This document shows, piece by piece, positions 9,547 through 18,085 of a DNA stretch of 52,519 bases. Under the pieces are notes generated by a model. It was not told the DNA's origin and made no database searches. It saw only the letters and a list, made by a program, of their open reading frames with translations. The stretch's first letter is position 1. Every line of letters starts with the position of its first letter. The DNA is from Actinomycetes bacterium (GTDB lineage: Bacteria; Actinomycetota; Actinomycetes; Jiangellales; Jiangellaceae), in NCBI GenBank assembly GCA_021793295.1, contig JAJYTA010000010.1, positions 1 to 52,519 on the forward strand, given 5' to 3'. The translations under genes and the position numbers were made by a program.

Positions 9547-9595
9547 GATAGCCATGTTCAAGCCGGTGGCAGCAGGTTCGCGACACAGGCCCGTT

Positions 9596-9612
9596 TTGAC
9601 AATGGTTGTCAA
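9596..9612. promoter_or_regulatory. Zur-type operator overlapping the znuA -35
   Basis: TTGACAATGGTTGTCAA is a perfect inverted repeat with 7-bp arms and a 3-bp spacer. It fits the general TGAnAAnnnTTnTCA pattern of actinobacterial Zur sites. Its first six bases are a perfect TTGACA -35. An 18-bp spacer leads to GAGAAT (9620-9625), and transcription would start within a base or two of the znuA ATG. Zur binding here would directly block RNA polymerase. The site also faces zur itself. Confidence 0.8.
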
Positions 9613-9632
9613 TACAGATGAGAATGTGTCCC

Positions 9633-10586
9633 ATGAACATCCGACGCGCGGCCGGCTCTGCGACCGCTGTGGCCTGCGCAAGCCTCGCTTTGGCCGGGTG
9701 TGGCTCGTCCGGCTCCTCCTCCACCGACGGCCCGACGGTGCTGGCCTCGTTCTATCCGCTGGCCTTCGTCGCCGAGCGGGTCGGTGGTGATGACGTCACG
9801 GTCGAGAACCTCACCCAACCCGGCGCGGAGTCCCACGACCTCGAGCTCACCGCCCGCCAGGTCGGCCAGGTCGCCGATGCCGATCTCGTGGTTTACCTGC
9901 AGGGATTCCAGCCTTCCGTCGACGCCGCAGTGGAGCAGAACGCCGAGGGCGCGGCGCTGAACACGGCCGACGTCGTCGAGCTCGAGCACCACGAGAGCGA
10001 CGAGGACGACGAGCAGCATGACGAGGACCGCGATGAACACGGCGATCACGACCACGGTGACCTCGACGGCGACCCGCACATCTGGCTGGACCCGACCAAT
10101 CTGGTCAGCATTGCCGACGCCGTGGCCGAGCACCTCGCCGAGATCGATCCGGACCATGCTGAGCGCTACCGGGCCAACGCCGACGAGCTGGCGGCCGAGC
10201 TGAACCAACTCGACAGCGAGTTCGCCGCCGGGCTGGAGCAATGCGAGCGCGACACGATCGTCGTCGCCCACGAGGCCTTCGGTTACCTCGCCGACCGCTA
10301 CGGGTTGCATCAGGTGGGTATCGCGGGTCTCGATCCCGATGCCGAGCCCTCGCCGGAGCGCGTGGCCGACATTCACGAGATCGTCGAGGCCGAGGACGTC
10401 ACGACGATCTTCTACGAGCGGCTGGTGAGCCCGAAGGTCGCCGAAACCGTCGCCGCCGACCTCGGAGTGGAAACCGCTGTGCTCGACCCCATCGAGGGCC
10501 GCACCGACGAGACCGCCGACCAGGACTACCTGGCCCTGATGCGGGCCAACCTCGAAGCTCTCCGCGCCGCGAACGGCTGCGGTTGA
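9633..10586 (+). CDS. znuA: Zinc ABC transporter substrate-binding lipoprotein
   Basis: ZnuA captures zinc outside the membrane and hands it to ZnuB. The signal peptide ends in the lipobox LAGC with Cys23, giving a lipid anchor. The cluster A-I fold carries likely metal ligands His68, His149, His213 and Asp285. The His/Asp/Glu-rich loop typical of zinc-specific members spans about residues 119-149. Length is 317 residues. The ATG may be leaderless (see the operator entry); an alternative in-frame ATG lies at 9624. It is followed by znuC and znuB. Confidence 0.94.
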   Translation: MNIRRAAGSATAVACASLALAGCGSSGSSSTDGPTVLASFYPLAFVAERVGGDDVTVENLTQPGAESHDLELTARQVGQVADADLVVYLQGFQPSVDAAVEQNAEGAALNTADVVELEHHESDEDDEQHDEDRDEHGDHDHGDLDGDPHIWLDPTNLVSIADAVAEHLAEIDPDHAERYRANADELAAELNQLDSEFAAGLEQCERDTIVVAHEAFGYLADRYGLHQVGIAGLDPDAEPSPERVADIHEIVEAEDVTTIFYERLVSPKVAETVAADLGVETAVLDPIEGRTDETADQDYLALMRANLEALRAANGCG

Positions 10587-10614
10587 GACCGACTACACGG
10601 GTACCGTGACCGTC

Positions 10615-11352
10615 ATGACCGAGTCCGTCGTCGCCACCCGCGGGTTGCGCGTCGACTTCGACGAGCGCGCCGTGCTCCACGACGTCAACCTCCACGTCCT
10701 CGAGGGCGAGGTCGTCAGCCTGCTGGGCGCCAACGGCTCGGGCAAATCGACACTGGTCCGCGCCATCGTCGGGCTCGTCCCCGCGGCCGCCGGCGAGATC
10801 ACGCTGTTCGGCCAGCCGCTGGCCACCTTCCGCGACTGGTCCCGCATCGGTTACGTGCCCCAGCGCGCCACCGCCGCTGCCGGGGTGCCGGCCACCGTGC
10901 GTGAAGTCGTGGCGTCCGGACGGCTCAGCCGTCGGCGCCTGTTCCGGCCGGCCACCCGCGCCGACCGGGCCGCCGTCGACCACGCGATCGAGCTGGTCGG
11001 ACTTGCCGACCGAGCCGGCGACACCGTCGCCAACCTGTCCGGAGGGCAGCAACAGCGGGTGCTGATCGCGCGGGCGGCAGCCGGCGAGCCGGACCTGCTC
11101 GTCCTCGACGAGCCCAACGCCGGCGTCGACCGAGGTAGTCAGGAGGCCTTCGCGCGGGCGCTGCGGACCTTCGTCGCCTCCGGGCGTACCGTCCTGCTGG
11201 TGCTGCACGAGATGGGCCCGTTGGCGCCGCTGATCGACCGCGGTGTCATGCTCGACGGGGGCCGGATCGTCCGCGACGGCGCCCTACCGGCCACGGCGGG
11301 GGCCGGCGTACCCGACCACCTCGACGATCACGAGACGGGCCTGTTCGGATGA
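10615..11352 (+). CDS. znuC: Zinc ABC transporter ATPase
   Basis: This 245-residue ABC ATPase powers zinc import. It has Walker A GANGSGKST (38-46), the Q-loop in VPQR, signature LSGGQQQR (141-148), Walker B LLVLDEP (161-167) and the H-loop His in LVLHEMG. Its last codons overlap the znuB start as ATGA. A GTG nine bases upstream (10606) is an alternative start. The gap to znuA is 28 bp, so the three genes form one operon. Confidence 0.94.
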   Translation: MTESVVATRGLRVDFDERAVLHDVNLHVLEGEVVSLLGANGSGKSTLVRAIVGLVPAAAGEITLFGQPLATFRDWSRIGYVPQRATAAAGVPATVREVVASGRLSRRRLFRPATRADRAAVDHAIELVGLADRAGDTVANLSGGQQQRVLIARAAAGEPDLLVLDEPNAGVDRGSQEAFARALRTFVASGRTVLLVLHEMGPLAPLIDRGVMLDGGRIVRDGALPATAGAGVPDHLDDHETGLFG

Positions 11353-12335
11353 GCCTGTTGGATTACGACTTCATGCAGCGCGCGCTGATCGCGGCGTTCC
11401 TCACCGGCCTGGCCGCGCCGGCTGTGGGCACGTATCTGGTCCAACGGCGCCTGGCGCTGATGGGTGACGGAGTCGGTCACGTCGCGCTCACCGGCGTCGC
11501 GGTCGGCCTCTTGACCGGTTGGGCCCCGGTCTGGACGGCCGTGGCCGTCGCCGTCGCGGGGGCGATCGCCATCGAGCTCGTGCGAGCGTACGGGCGTGCC
11601 TCGGCCGACGTCGCGCTGGCGATGCTCTTCTACGGCGGTATCGCCGGTGGTGTCCTGCTGACCGGGCTGGCCGGCAGTACCGCGGCCACGCTCAACACCT
11701 ACCTGTTCGGCTCGATCACCACCGTGTCGGCAGCTGACCTGTGGGTCGTCGCCGTGCTCGCGGTGGTGGTCATCGTGTTGGCCGTCGGGTTGGCGCCGCA
11801 ACTGTTCGCCGTGTGCCAGGACGAGGAGTTCGCCCGGGTCACCGGGCTCCCGGTTCGCGTGTACGGCGTCCTGATCGCCGTCATGGCAGCCGTGACCGTC
11901 GCGGTGGCCATGCGCACGGTCGGCCTGTTGCTCGTCAGCGCGCTCATGGTCGTGCCAGTGGCGACGGCTCAGCAGTTCACGCGCGGTTTCCGGGCTTCGT
12001 TCGTGCTGGCGCTGGTGCTCGGCGTGGTGCCTTCGCTGGCCGGTGTCGTGTTCTCGTACCACGTGGACGTCGCGCCGGGTGCGAGCATCGTCGTCATCGC
12101 GCTCGCCGGATTCGTCATCTCCTGGCCGGTCGGGTCGATGGTGCGCCGCCACCGCAACCGACACCGCCCGAGCGACGACCCCCGGGTCACCGGCGAGCAC
12201 GTCACGACCGGCACACACCCGCACCGCCACGACGCAACCTGTGGGCATCCGGCCGTCGAGCACGGTGATCACACCGATTACCTGCACGACGGCCACCTGC
12301 ATGCCGCCCACGGGCAGCATTACGACGAGCATTGA
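11349..12335 (+). CDS. znuB: Zinc ABC transporter permease with His-rich tail
   Basis: This 328-residue permease of the ABC-3 family has eight or nine membrane spans, including GTYLVQRRLALMGDGVGHVA near the N-terminus. The last 45 residues are a soluble tail with 13 histidines (for example GTHPHRHD and YLHDGHLHAAHGQH). Permeases of this family usually stop soon after the last span, so the tail is an addition. It is a plausible zinc-buffering or sensing segment on the cytoplasmic side, by inference. Translation is coupled to znuC through ATGA. Confidence 0.93.
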   Translation: MSLLDYDFMQRALIAAFLTGLAAPAVGTYLVQRRLALMGDGVGHVALTGVAVGLLTGWAPVWTAVAVAVAGAIAIELVRAYGRASADVALAMLFYGGIAGGVLLTGLAGSTAATLNTYLFGSITTVSAADLWVVAVLAVVVIVLAVGLAPQLFAVCQDEEFARVTGLPVRVYGVLIAVMAAVTVAVAMRTVGLLLVSALMVVPVATAQQFTRGFRASFVLALVLGVVPSLAGVVFSYHVDVAPGASIVVIALAGFVISWPVGSMVRRHRNRHRPSDDPRVTGEHVTTGTHPHRHDATCGHPAVEHGDHTDYLHDGHLHAAHGQHYDEH

Positions 12336-12478
12336 GCCTTGCCGCGAGCCCGACGACCCGGGCCAGGCGCCGATGCGCCTCGAACCCATGCCCGACCCGA
12401 TGTCGAATCGGCGCACGCTGATCCGACGTCCTTCACAACGGGTGCCGACCACTGCACCCACGGTGTGAAGGGAGCGCG

Positions 12479-12817
12479 GTGAAATACATGCTCATGGTCT
12501 ATGGCGACCCGGACGAGTCCACCCTCGGATGGAGCGACGATCACGTCACCTTCGGCAAGTGCCTGGCTGCGTCCGGTGAGCTGGTCAGTTGCGAAGGGTT
12601 GGCCGATCCGGTCAACGCGACGTCGGTCCATCGCCGACCCGACGGCGCCGTCGTCACCGGCGGCGGGTCACCTCGCGATACCGTGTTGATCGGCTATTAC
12701 CTCATCGACTGCGACGGGTTCGAGCGTGCGGTCGATCTCGGCGGCCGGATCCCCGGTTCGGGATCATCGACGATCGAGATCCGCCCGGTCATGGATGTCG
12801 CCGGGCTGGAGATGTGA
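12479..12817 (+). CDS. YCII (DGPF-type) domain protein
   Basis: This is a 112-residue ferredoxin-like YCII domain protein. MKYMLMVYGDPDE starts the first strand, LVSCEGLADP follows, and EIRPVMDVAG ends it. Such proteins are the standard genomic partners of ECF42-type sigma factors, and their reaction is unknown. The GTG start has GGGAG five bases upstream. The stop overlaps the sigma gene start as GTGA. A 143-bp gap after znuB (12336-12478) holds no gene that I can recognise. Confidence 0.85.
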   Translation: MKYMLMVYGDPDESTLGWSDDHVTFGKCLAASGELVSCEGLADPVNATSVHRRPDGAVVTGGGSPRDTVLIGYYLIDCDGFERAVDLGGRIPGSGSSTIEIRPVMDVAGLEM

Positions 12818-14067
12818 TCACGACGGTGGAGAGCCTGCTGCGCGAGCAGGCGCCGCATGTTCTCGGTGCGCTCGTGCGCCGCTACGGGCACTTCGACCTC
12901 GCCGAGGACGCCGTCCAGGAGGCGTTGGTCGCCGCGTCCGTGCAATGGCCCGACGACGGCGTTCCAGCCAACCCCCGAGGTTGGCTCATCACCGTCGCCT
13001 CACGGCGACTGACCGACCAGCTGCGCAGCGAATCAGCACGGCGCCGGCGCGAAGAGGCGGCCTTCGCGCAAGAGCCCGCGACGCCCGGCGTGGCGGCACC
13101 GCCGGACGAGCATGCACCGGCTGCCGACGACACGCTCACGCTGCTGTTCTTGTGCTGCCACCCGGTGTTGTCGCCGACGTCCCAGATCGCGCTGACGTTA
13201 CGGGCCGTCGGCGGGCTGACCACGGCCGAGATCGCCCGCGCCTTCCTCGTCCCCGAACCGACGATGGCCCAGCGCATCAGCCGCGCGAAACAGCGCATCA
13301 AGAGCAGCGGCGCGCGGTTCGAGATGCCCTGCGCCCATGAACGCCACGAACGCGAAGCAGCCGTGCTGCACGTGCTCTATCTGATCTTCAACGAGGGCTA
13401 CACCGCGACCTCCGGCGAGCAGTTGCACCGCAACGAGCTGACCACGGAGGCGATCCGGCTCACCCGCGAAGTCCGCCGCCAACTGCCTGACGACGGCGAG
13501 GCCGCTGGATTGCTGGCGCTGATGTTGCTCACCGACGCCCGCCGCGCCGCACGCACCACCGCCGACGGCGCCTTGGTACCGCTGGCTGAGCAGGACCGTA
13601 GCCGGTGGAACCGCGCGTACATCGCCGAAGGCGTCGCCCTGGTCACCGAGGCACTGGGCACCCGCGCGGTCGGGCCGTACCAACTCCAAGCGGCCATCGC
13701 GGCGGTCCACGACGAAGCCGAACACGCCGACGACACCGACTGGCCGCAGATCCTCGCGCTGTACCAGCTGCTCGAGCGTCTCGCCCCCAACCCGATGGTC
13801 ACCCTCAACCACGCCGTCGCCGCCGCGATGGTTCACGGCCCCCACAACGGGCTCGCCATGCTCGCCGCCCTCGACGACGACACCCGCCTCGCCGAGCATC
13901 ATCGCCTCGACGCGGTACGCGGCCACCTGTGGGAGATGGCCGGTGACCTCGACGCCGCGAAATCGGCCTACCAGCGAGCGGCCCGCCGCACGACCAGCAT
14001 GCCCGAACGCGACTATCTCGAATCGCGGGCACGGCGCTTGAACCACGGGATCCAGCCGGATCCGTGA
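12814..14067 (+). CDS. ECF42-type RNA polymerase sigma factor
   Basis: The 417-residue protein has sigma region 2 (about 5-75, with GHFDLAEDAVQEALVAA) and region 4 (about 105-165, with LTTAEIARAFLVPEPTMAQR). A long C-terminal helical, TPR-like extension follows (about 170-417), containing RSRWNRAYIAEG and LYQLLERLAPNPMVTLNHAV. This layout, plus the coupled YCII gene, matches ECF group 42. In that group the C-terminal extension is thought to replace an anti-sigma factor. The GTG start is shared with the YCII stop. The regulon is not visible here. Confidence 0.88.
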   Translation: MITTVESLLREQAPHVLGALVRRYGHFDLAEDAVQEALVAASVQWPDDGVPANPRGWLITVASRRLTDQLRSESARRRREEAAFAQEPATPGVAAPPDEHAPAADDTLTLLFLCCHPVLSPTSQIALTLRAVGGLTTAEIARAFLVPEPTMAQRISRAKQRIKSSGARFEMPCAHERHEREAAVLHVLYLIFNEGYTATSGEQLHRNELTTEAIRLTREVRRQLPDDGEAAGLLALMLLTDARRAARTTADGALVPLAEQDRSRWNRAYIAEGVALVTEALGTRAVGPYQLQAAIAAVHDEAEHADDTDWPQILALYQLLERLAPNPMVTLNHAVAAAMVHGPHNGLAMLAALDDDTRLAEHHRLDAVRGHLWEMAGDLDAAKSAYQRAARRTTSMPERDYLESRARRLNHGIQPDP

Positions 14068-14242
14068 TCATCATCGACGCTGCCAGGCGTCGGACTTCGG
14101 CCAAATGTCCCCATGCGGCGCTATGATGGCCCGTTCACCTGTGGTCATCACGCCGTTCTCCGGCACAACCGCCAGCATGGCTGTTAATTTTCAGGTGCTT
14201 GCTGCGAAACATGAACGTCGTTGTTTGCTCAGAGGAGCTGTC

Positions 14243-14701
14243 ATGAACGCGCCCGAGGCGCCAGCCGATCGCCACCCCATCGGGTACTGGCTCAAACTGG
14301 TCGACAGGCTGATCGACCAGAGTTTCGACGCCGTCCTCGGCGGCGCCGCCATCACGCCTCGGCACTGGCAGATCCTCAACCTCCTGCAGCGAGGGCCCAC
14401 GACCTACGCCGAGATCGACGACGAGGCCGCCCCCTACCTCGCTCCCCACATGCCCACCGTCCGTCCGGTCGTCGACGACCTGTGCAGCCGCGGCTGGGCC
14501 ACCCCGCTCGGGCCTGACCGCGTCGGGCTCACCGAGACCGGCACGAAGGCGCTGACCGACATCCAGGGCCGTGTCGCCGCCCACCGCGAGCGCATCACCG
14601 AAGGCATCAGCGAAAGCGACTACCGCACCACCGTCGACGTACTCGCCCGGATGGCGACCAACCTCGGCTGGAGCGAGGAACGCGACATGGGGCCGATCTA
14701 G
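14243..14701 (+). CDS. MarR-like winged-helix regulator
   Basis: This 152-residue protein has the helix-rich N-terminus DRLIDQSFDAVLGGAAIT, then RHWQILNLLQRGPTTYAEI and VRPVVDDLCSRGWATPL, a winged-helix pattern of the MarR type. AGAGGAG lies five bases before the ATG, which is preferred over an upstream in-frame ATG at 14105. The upstream stretch 14179-14220 is the most AT-rich DNA nearby and probably holds its promoter, but I cannot place hexamers. It converges with the AhpD-like genes. The ligand is unknown. Confidence 0.7.
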   Translation: MNAPEAPADRHPIGYWLKLVDRLIDQSFDAVLGGAAITPRHWQILNLLQRGPTTYAEIDDEAAPYLAPHMPTVRPVVDDLCSRGWATPLGPDRVGLTETGTKALTDIQGRVAAHRERITEGISESDYRTTVDVLARMATNLGWSEERDMGPI

Positions 14702-14747
14702 GTCCGCCGCTCTGCCGCGCGACACGCCCGGCCGCCGGAAGCCAGGT

Positions 14748-15329
14748 CTACCGGTAACCCCGCTTGAGCAGGTACTTGGCCCCGGCCGCGAAACCCTCGG
14801 TGCTGAGCAGTTCGAACCCCAAGGCGTCACCGAGGCGACCGGTCGTGTTGAACGCGGCGCACACCGCCAATGCGTCCCGGACCTGCTGGCGTGACACACC
14901 GGCAGCGAGCACCTCGCGCATGTCCTCAGCGCTCACGTCCGCCTCGCGGGTCAGCTTGCCGAGCATCCGCAACGTCGCGCGCAGCGGCTCCCCGATCGGT
15001 GCGGAGTCCACGTCAGCCAGCACCGCTTGGACCTTCGCGCCGTCCTGGTAGGCCTGTCCGGCGGTCGCGCTGTGGGCGCTGACGCAGAACGCGGAGTCGT
15101 TGACCTTCGAGATGTAGGCCGCCATCAGCTCGCGCTCAGCGACCGTCCACGCAGAGGGGCCCCGCATCGCCTCATGGGTGAACGCCTTCGCCACGTCGCC
15201 GTAGAAGCCGGGCCGGTAGAACACCAGCCTCGCGGCGTCTGGCATCGGGTGCCCGCTGAACACCCGGACGACGGCGAACAGCAGCTTGGCTCCGCGGCCG
15301 TATCCGTGGTTGAGGATGTCCAGTCGCAT
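14748..15329 (-). CDS. AhpD-like / carboxymuconolactone decarboxylase family protein
   Basis: This 193-residue all-helical protein is of the AhpD-like fold. The active-site helix reads FCVSAHS (Cys82, His86). Canonical AhpD has CxxC here, whereas this protein has Cys-x-Ser, so a thiol-disulfide relay seems unlikely. C-terminal LAVCAAFNTTGRLGDALGF is typical of the peroxidase-related (PA2086-like) branch. Its ATG shares a base with the stop of the preceding gene (TAATG), so the two are coupled. Substrate unknown. Confidence 0.75.
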   Translation of the reverse strand: MRLDILNHGYGRGAKLLFAVVRVFSGHPMPDAARLVFYRPGFYGDVAKAFTHEAMRGPSAWTVAERELMAAYISKVNDSAFCVSAHSATAGQAYQDGAKVQAVLADVDSAPIGEPLRATLRMLGKLTREADVSAEDMREVLAAGVSRQQVRDALAVCAAFNTTGRLGDALGFELLSTEGFAAGAKYLLKRGYR

Positions 15330-15661
15330 TATCCGGCGTCTCCGTCGTCTGCCGCTCGGGCCAGAGCTGCCAGCCCGGCATCGTACAACCGGGCGGACTG
15401 GCCGACCACGGCGCAGACCACCAACTCGAAGAGCTCGTCCTCGGTGTATCCGGACGCTTTCGCGTCGGCGAAGTCCGTGTCGGAGACCTGCGCAGGTTGC
15501 GTCACCACCTTGTCAATCAGGGGCTGCAGCTGCGCAGGGACGCCGTCGTTGTCGAACGCACGCGCGCGCTGCTCCGGCGTCGTCGTGGCCGGCGCGTTCA
15601 GGACCCGCTGCACCAACGCCTGGTGCGCTGCACGCTTGTTGTCCTCATCCGCCACGGGCAC
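15329..15661 (-). CDS. Small AhpD-like helical protein, partner of the next gene
   Basis: This 110-residue, mostly helical protein resembles half of a carboxymuconolactone decarboxylase domain. DFADAKASGYTEDELFELVVCAVVGQSARLY is the recognisable helix pair, with one Cys and no CxxC or CxxH pair. GGAGAGG lies four bases before the GTG. Its stop overlaps the next start by one base. A heteromeric complex with the downstream protein is a reasonable inference, since AhpD-like proteins oligomerise. No known function. Confidence 0.6.
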   Translation of the reverse strand: MPVADEDNKRAAHQALVQRVLNAPATTTPEQRARAFDNDGVPAQLQPLIDKVVTQPAQVSDTDFADAKASGYTEDELFELVVCAVVGQSARLYDAGLAALARAADDGDAG

Positions 15662-15739
15662 GCCGCCTCTCCGAGCGTGGTACAGCGCTGACCGACCGTG
15701 ATCGACACGGGCCGGAGCAGATGATACTCGCCTGAGACG

Positions 15740-16540
15740 TCAAACGGCCGGAAGGGCAGGGTCGGCCCCGCCGTAGCGCCGATCGCGCCGCGCGAAGATC
15801 TCCACCGCCCGCCACAGCTGCCGGCGATCGAAATCCGGCCACAGCGTGTCGAGAAAGACCATCTCGGCGTAGGCCGACTGCCAGAGCATGAAGTTCGAAG
15901 TCCGCAGCTCACCGGAGGGCCGGAGGAACAGATCGACGTCGGGCAGGTCCGGGTTGTAGAGGTAACGGGCCAGCGTGCGGTCGTTCACCCGGCGCGGATC
16001 GACCTTACCGGCCGCGACATCAGCGGCCAGGGCGGCCGCGGCGTCACCGAGCTCGGCCCGCCCGCCGTAGTTGACACAGAACTGCAACGTGATGACGTCG
16101 TTGGTGCGGGTGCGCCGCTCGGCATCCTCGAGTTCGGCGATCACACTCTTCCACAGCCGGGGGCGTCGCCCCGCCCACCTGATCCGCACGCCGAGATCGT
16201 CCAGCTCGTCGCGCCGGCGCCGGATCACCGCCCGGTTGAACCCCATGAGGAATCGGACCTCCTCAGGCGTACGCCGCCAGTTCTCCGTCGAGAACGCATA
16301 GACGGACAGGTGCTGGATGCCCATCTCGATGGCGCCGTGGATCACATCGAGCAGGACGCCCTCACCGGCCTCGTGACCCTTGGTGCGCGGCAGGCCCCGC
16401 TGGTTCGCCCAGCGACCGTTGCCGTCCATGACGATGGCGACATGACCGGGCACCAACTCCGCCGGAATCGCCGGAGGGGTCGCGCCGGACGGATGCGGCG
16501 TCGGCGGCGTGTAAGTCTTCCTGCTCGCTCGGCGCCTCAC
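15740..16540 (-). CDS. uppS: Isoprenyl (undecaprenyl/decaprenyl) diphosphate synthase
   Basis: This cis-prenyltransferase makes the polyprenyl carrier for peptidoglycan and other wall polymers. Residues 35-45 hold [11 protein letters not shown] with the catalytic Asp39. [16 protein letters not shown] and the C-terminal [17 protein letters not shown] and YAEMVF motifs are intact. At 266 residues it is normal for the family. The Arg-rich, Pro-rich N-terminus of about 30 residues is not conserved. The GTG start lies inside a 23-bp sequence duplicated from the recO stop region. Together with recO it forms a conserved pair. Confidence 0.94.
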   Translation of the reverse strand: MRRRASRKTYTPPTPHPSGATPPAIPAELVPGHVAIVMDGNGRWANQRGLPRTKGHEAGEGVLLDVIHGAIEMGIQHLSVYAFSTENWRRTPEEVRFLMGFNRAVIRRRRDELDDLGVRIRWAGRRPRLWKSVIAELEDAERRTRTNDVITLQFCVNYGGRAELGDAAAALAADVAAGKVDPRRVNDRTLARYLYNPDLPDVDLFLRPSGELRTSNFMLWQSAYAEMVFLDTLWPDFDRRQLWRAVEIFARRDRRYGGADPALPAV

Positions 16541-16599
16541 CGCTCCACCTCACCGGTCGCGTTCGCCGCCTCGCACGCTCGGCGCCTCACCGCTCCACC
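16527..16599. repeat. 23-bp direct repeat spanning recO stop and uppS start
   Basis: GCTCGGCGCCTCACCGCTCC plus three bases (ACC) is found at 16527-16549 and again at 16577-16599, 50 bp apart and identical. One copy contains the recO stop; the other contains the uppS GTG start. This suggests a local duplication that separated two formerly overlapping genes. Confidence 0.85.
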
Positions 16600-17315
16600 A
16601 AACTCAACGACCGGAGCCCCCGCTCCAAATGCCACTGCAGGAAGGCGGCGGTGATGCCGGACGCTTCGCGACGAGCTTGCGGTGCGCTGGCGTCGGCCAC
16701 CGCCCAGTCGCCGGTGAGGAGCGCCGCCAGCAGGGCAACGGTCTCCGGTGCCGGCGCGACCGTACCCGCCGGCCGGCACCCCGGACACACCATGCCGCCT
16801 GCCTGAACCGAGAACAGCCGGTGCGGCCCGGTGGCGTCGCAGCGCGCGCAGTCGGCGAAACTCGGCGCGAACCCGGCGATGGAGAGTCCACGCAGCAGGT
16901 AGGCGTCGAGCACCAGGCCCGGCTCGTGCTCGGCGTTGGCCAGCGTCCGCAACGCCCCCACCAGCAGGAGGTAGTGCTGGACCATCGGCTCGCGTTCCTC
17001 GGCGGTGAGCCGCTCGGCGGTCTCGAGGATCGCCGTTGCCGCGGTGTAGCGCCCGTAGTCGTCGGTGATGTTCATGCCGTAGGGGGCGATGGTCTCGGCC
17101 TGGGTGACGACGTCGAGGGTACGGCCGGTGGCCAGCTGCAGGTCGACGTGCATGAACGGCTCGAGGCGGGCGCCGAACCGGCTGCTCGTCCGTCGCACGC
17201 CCTTCGCCACCGCACGCACCCGGCCGTTGCCTCGCGTCAGCAGGGTGACGATGCGGTCCGCCTCGCCCAGCTTCTGGGTGCGCAGCACCACCGCTTCGTC
17301 ACGATAAAGCGCCAC
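16587..17315 (-). CDS. recO: DNA repair protein RecO
   Basis: RecO loads RecA with RecR and anneals single strands during recombination repair. The OB fold starts [20 protein letters not shown]. The helical C-terminal domain holds a zinc site formed by CARC and CPGC (about residues 157-180). Length 242 is normal. It is followed by uppS, as in most actinobacteria. Confidence 0.93.
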   Translation of the reverse strand: MALYRDEAVVLRTQKLGEADRIVTLLTRGNGRVRAVAKGVRRTSSRFGARLEPFMHVDLQLATGRTLDVVTQAETIAPYGMNITDDYGRYTAATAILETAERLTAEEREPMVQHYLLLVGALRTLANAEHEPGLVLDAYLLRGLSIAGFAPSFADCARCDATGPHRLFSVQAGGMVCPGCRPAGTVAPAPETVALLAALLTGDWAVADASAPQARREASGITAAFLQWHLERGLRSLSLVER

Positions 17316-17372
17316 GCGCCCACTGTATCGGCCGCAGCGCGCAGGAGTTCAGCGTCTCCGACCGGCATGTCG

Positions 17373-17825
17373 TCAGGCGGCGGCGAGCACCCGGAGGTGG
17401 CCCTGCGCTCCGTAATCGAGCAGTGCACGATCTGCCGTGATCAATGTCGCCCCCAGTACGCGAGCGGTCGCGACGATCATTCGGTCGGCCGGGTCACCCG
17501 GCAGCTCGCCCGGCAGTCGGGTGCTGGCCACCGCGATCTCCGGTGCTAGCGGGACGATCGTCAGACCAGGATGTGTCGCTACTGTCTCGACCCAGGTGCC
17601 GACGTCCCGGTACAGGATGAGCCTGTCCTTGGCCTCCAGCATGGAGACCTCCCACAGGCTGATGGCGCTGACGTGAGCGCCGTTGGCATACGACGCATTG
17701 TCGACCGTCTGCCGGAGCGCGGGTGAGATTCGCTCGTCACCGGCCAGCAACCAGATGAGCACGTGTGTGTCCAGCACCACTCCGGGATCGGACGTAGCCG
17801 GTCTGGTCAACGCGCGGCGTCCCAC
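17373..17825 (-). CDS. vapC: PIN-domain toxin (VapC type)
   Basis: VapC toxins are Mg-dependent RNases. The four acidic PIN residues are present: Asp19 (VVLDTHVLIW), Glu59 (SLWEVS), Asp114 (DPADRMIVA) and Asp132 (ITADRALL). The length of 150 includes about 14 residues before the conserved start, so initiation may be later, for example at a GTG in the GVVLDT segment. The coding start overlaps the antitoxin 3' end by about 19 bp. The toxin looks intact. The pair sits between recO and dacB, not in the conserved gene order, and is an accessory insertion. Confidence 0.88.
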   Translation of the reverse strand: MGRRALTRPATSDPGVVLDTHVLIWLLAGDERISPALRQTVDNASYANGAHVSAISLWEVSMLEAKDRLILYRDVGTWVETVATHPGLTIVPLAPEIAVASTRLPGELPGDPADRMIVATARVLGATLITADRALLDYGAQGHLRVLAAA

Positions 17826-18067
17826 TCCTCGTCGATGGGCGAGACGAGGTCGTCGTACCGCGCTATTGATGCCGCGAAGGCGCCGAACAAGGGCGCGGGA
17901 GCGTCCGCGGGCACCAGCCTGGCCACGGGGCGCCCCCGCTTGGTGATCACCACCGGTTCACGCGTCTCGGCGACGTCGTCGAGCACCTTCAGGCACTCGG
18001 CCTTGAACCGGCCGGCCGGCAGACTCACATCAGCCTTCATATGACCATGGTCACGCACCATGGTCAT
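17807..18067 (-). CDS. Phd/YefM-type antitoxin
   Basis: This 86-residue antitoxin has the Phd fold: MKADVSLPAGRFKAE, CLKVLDDVAETREPVVITKR and GRPVARLVPAD. A toxin-binding C-terminal tail ends in DEEWDAAR. AGGAGG at 18078-18083 is ten bases before the ATG at 18067, favouring this start over the ATG at 18040 that begins the conserved part. If so, the first codons lie inside a perfect inverted repeat. The gene ends 18 bp or less from neighbours on both sides, so co-transcription with dacB is possible. Confidence 0.85.
   Translation of the reverse strand: MTMVRDHGHMKADVSLPAGRFKAECLKVLDDVAETREPVVITKRGRPVARLVPADAPAPLFGAFAASIARYDDLVSPIDEEWDAAR
18041..18067. promoter_or_regulatory. Inverted repeat, probable toxin-antitoxin operator
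   Basis: ATGACCATGGT (18041-18051) and ACCATGGTCAT (18057-18067) are exact reverse complements around a 5-bp spacer. Phd/YefM antitoxins repress their own operons through such palindromes. The element covers the alternative antitoxin start codons, so it could also fold in the mRNA and affect translation. Confidence 0.7.
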
Positions 18068-18085
18068 GACCGTCAAACCTCCTCG

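Noticed and set aside
14105-14242. N-terminal extension of the MarR-like gene
   Set aside because: It runs through an AT-rich promoter-like stretch and lacks a ribosome site; AGAGGAG marks ATG 14243.
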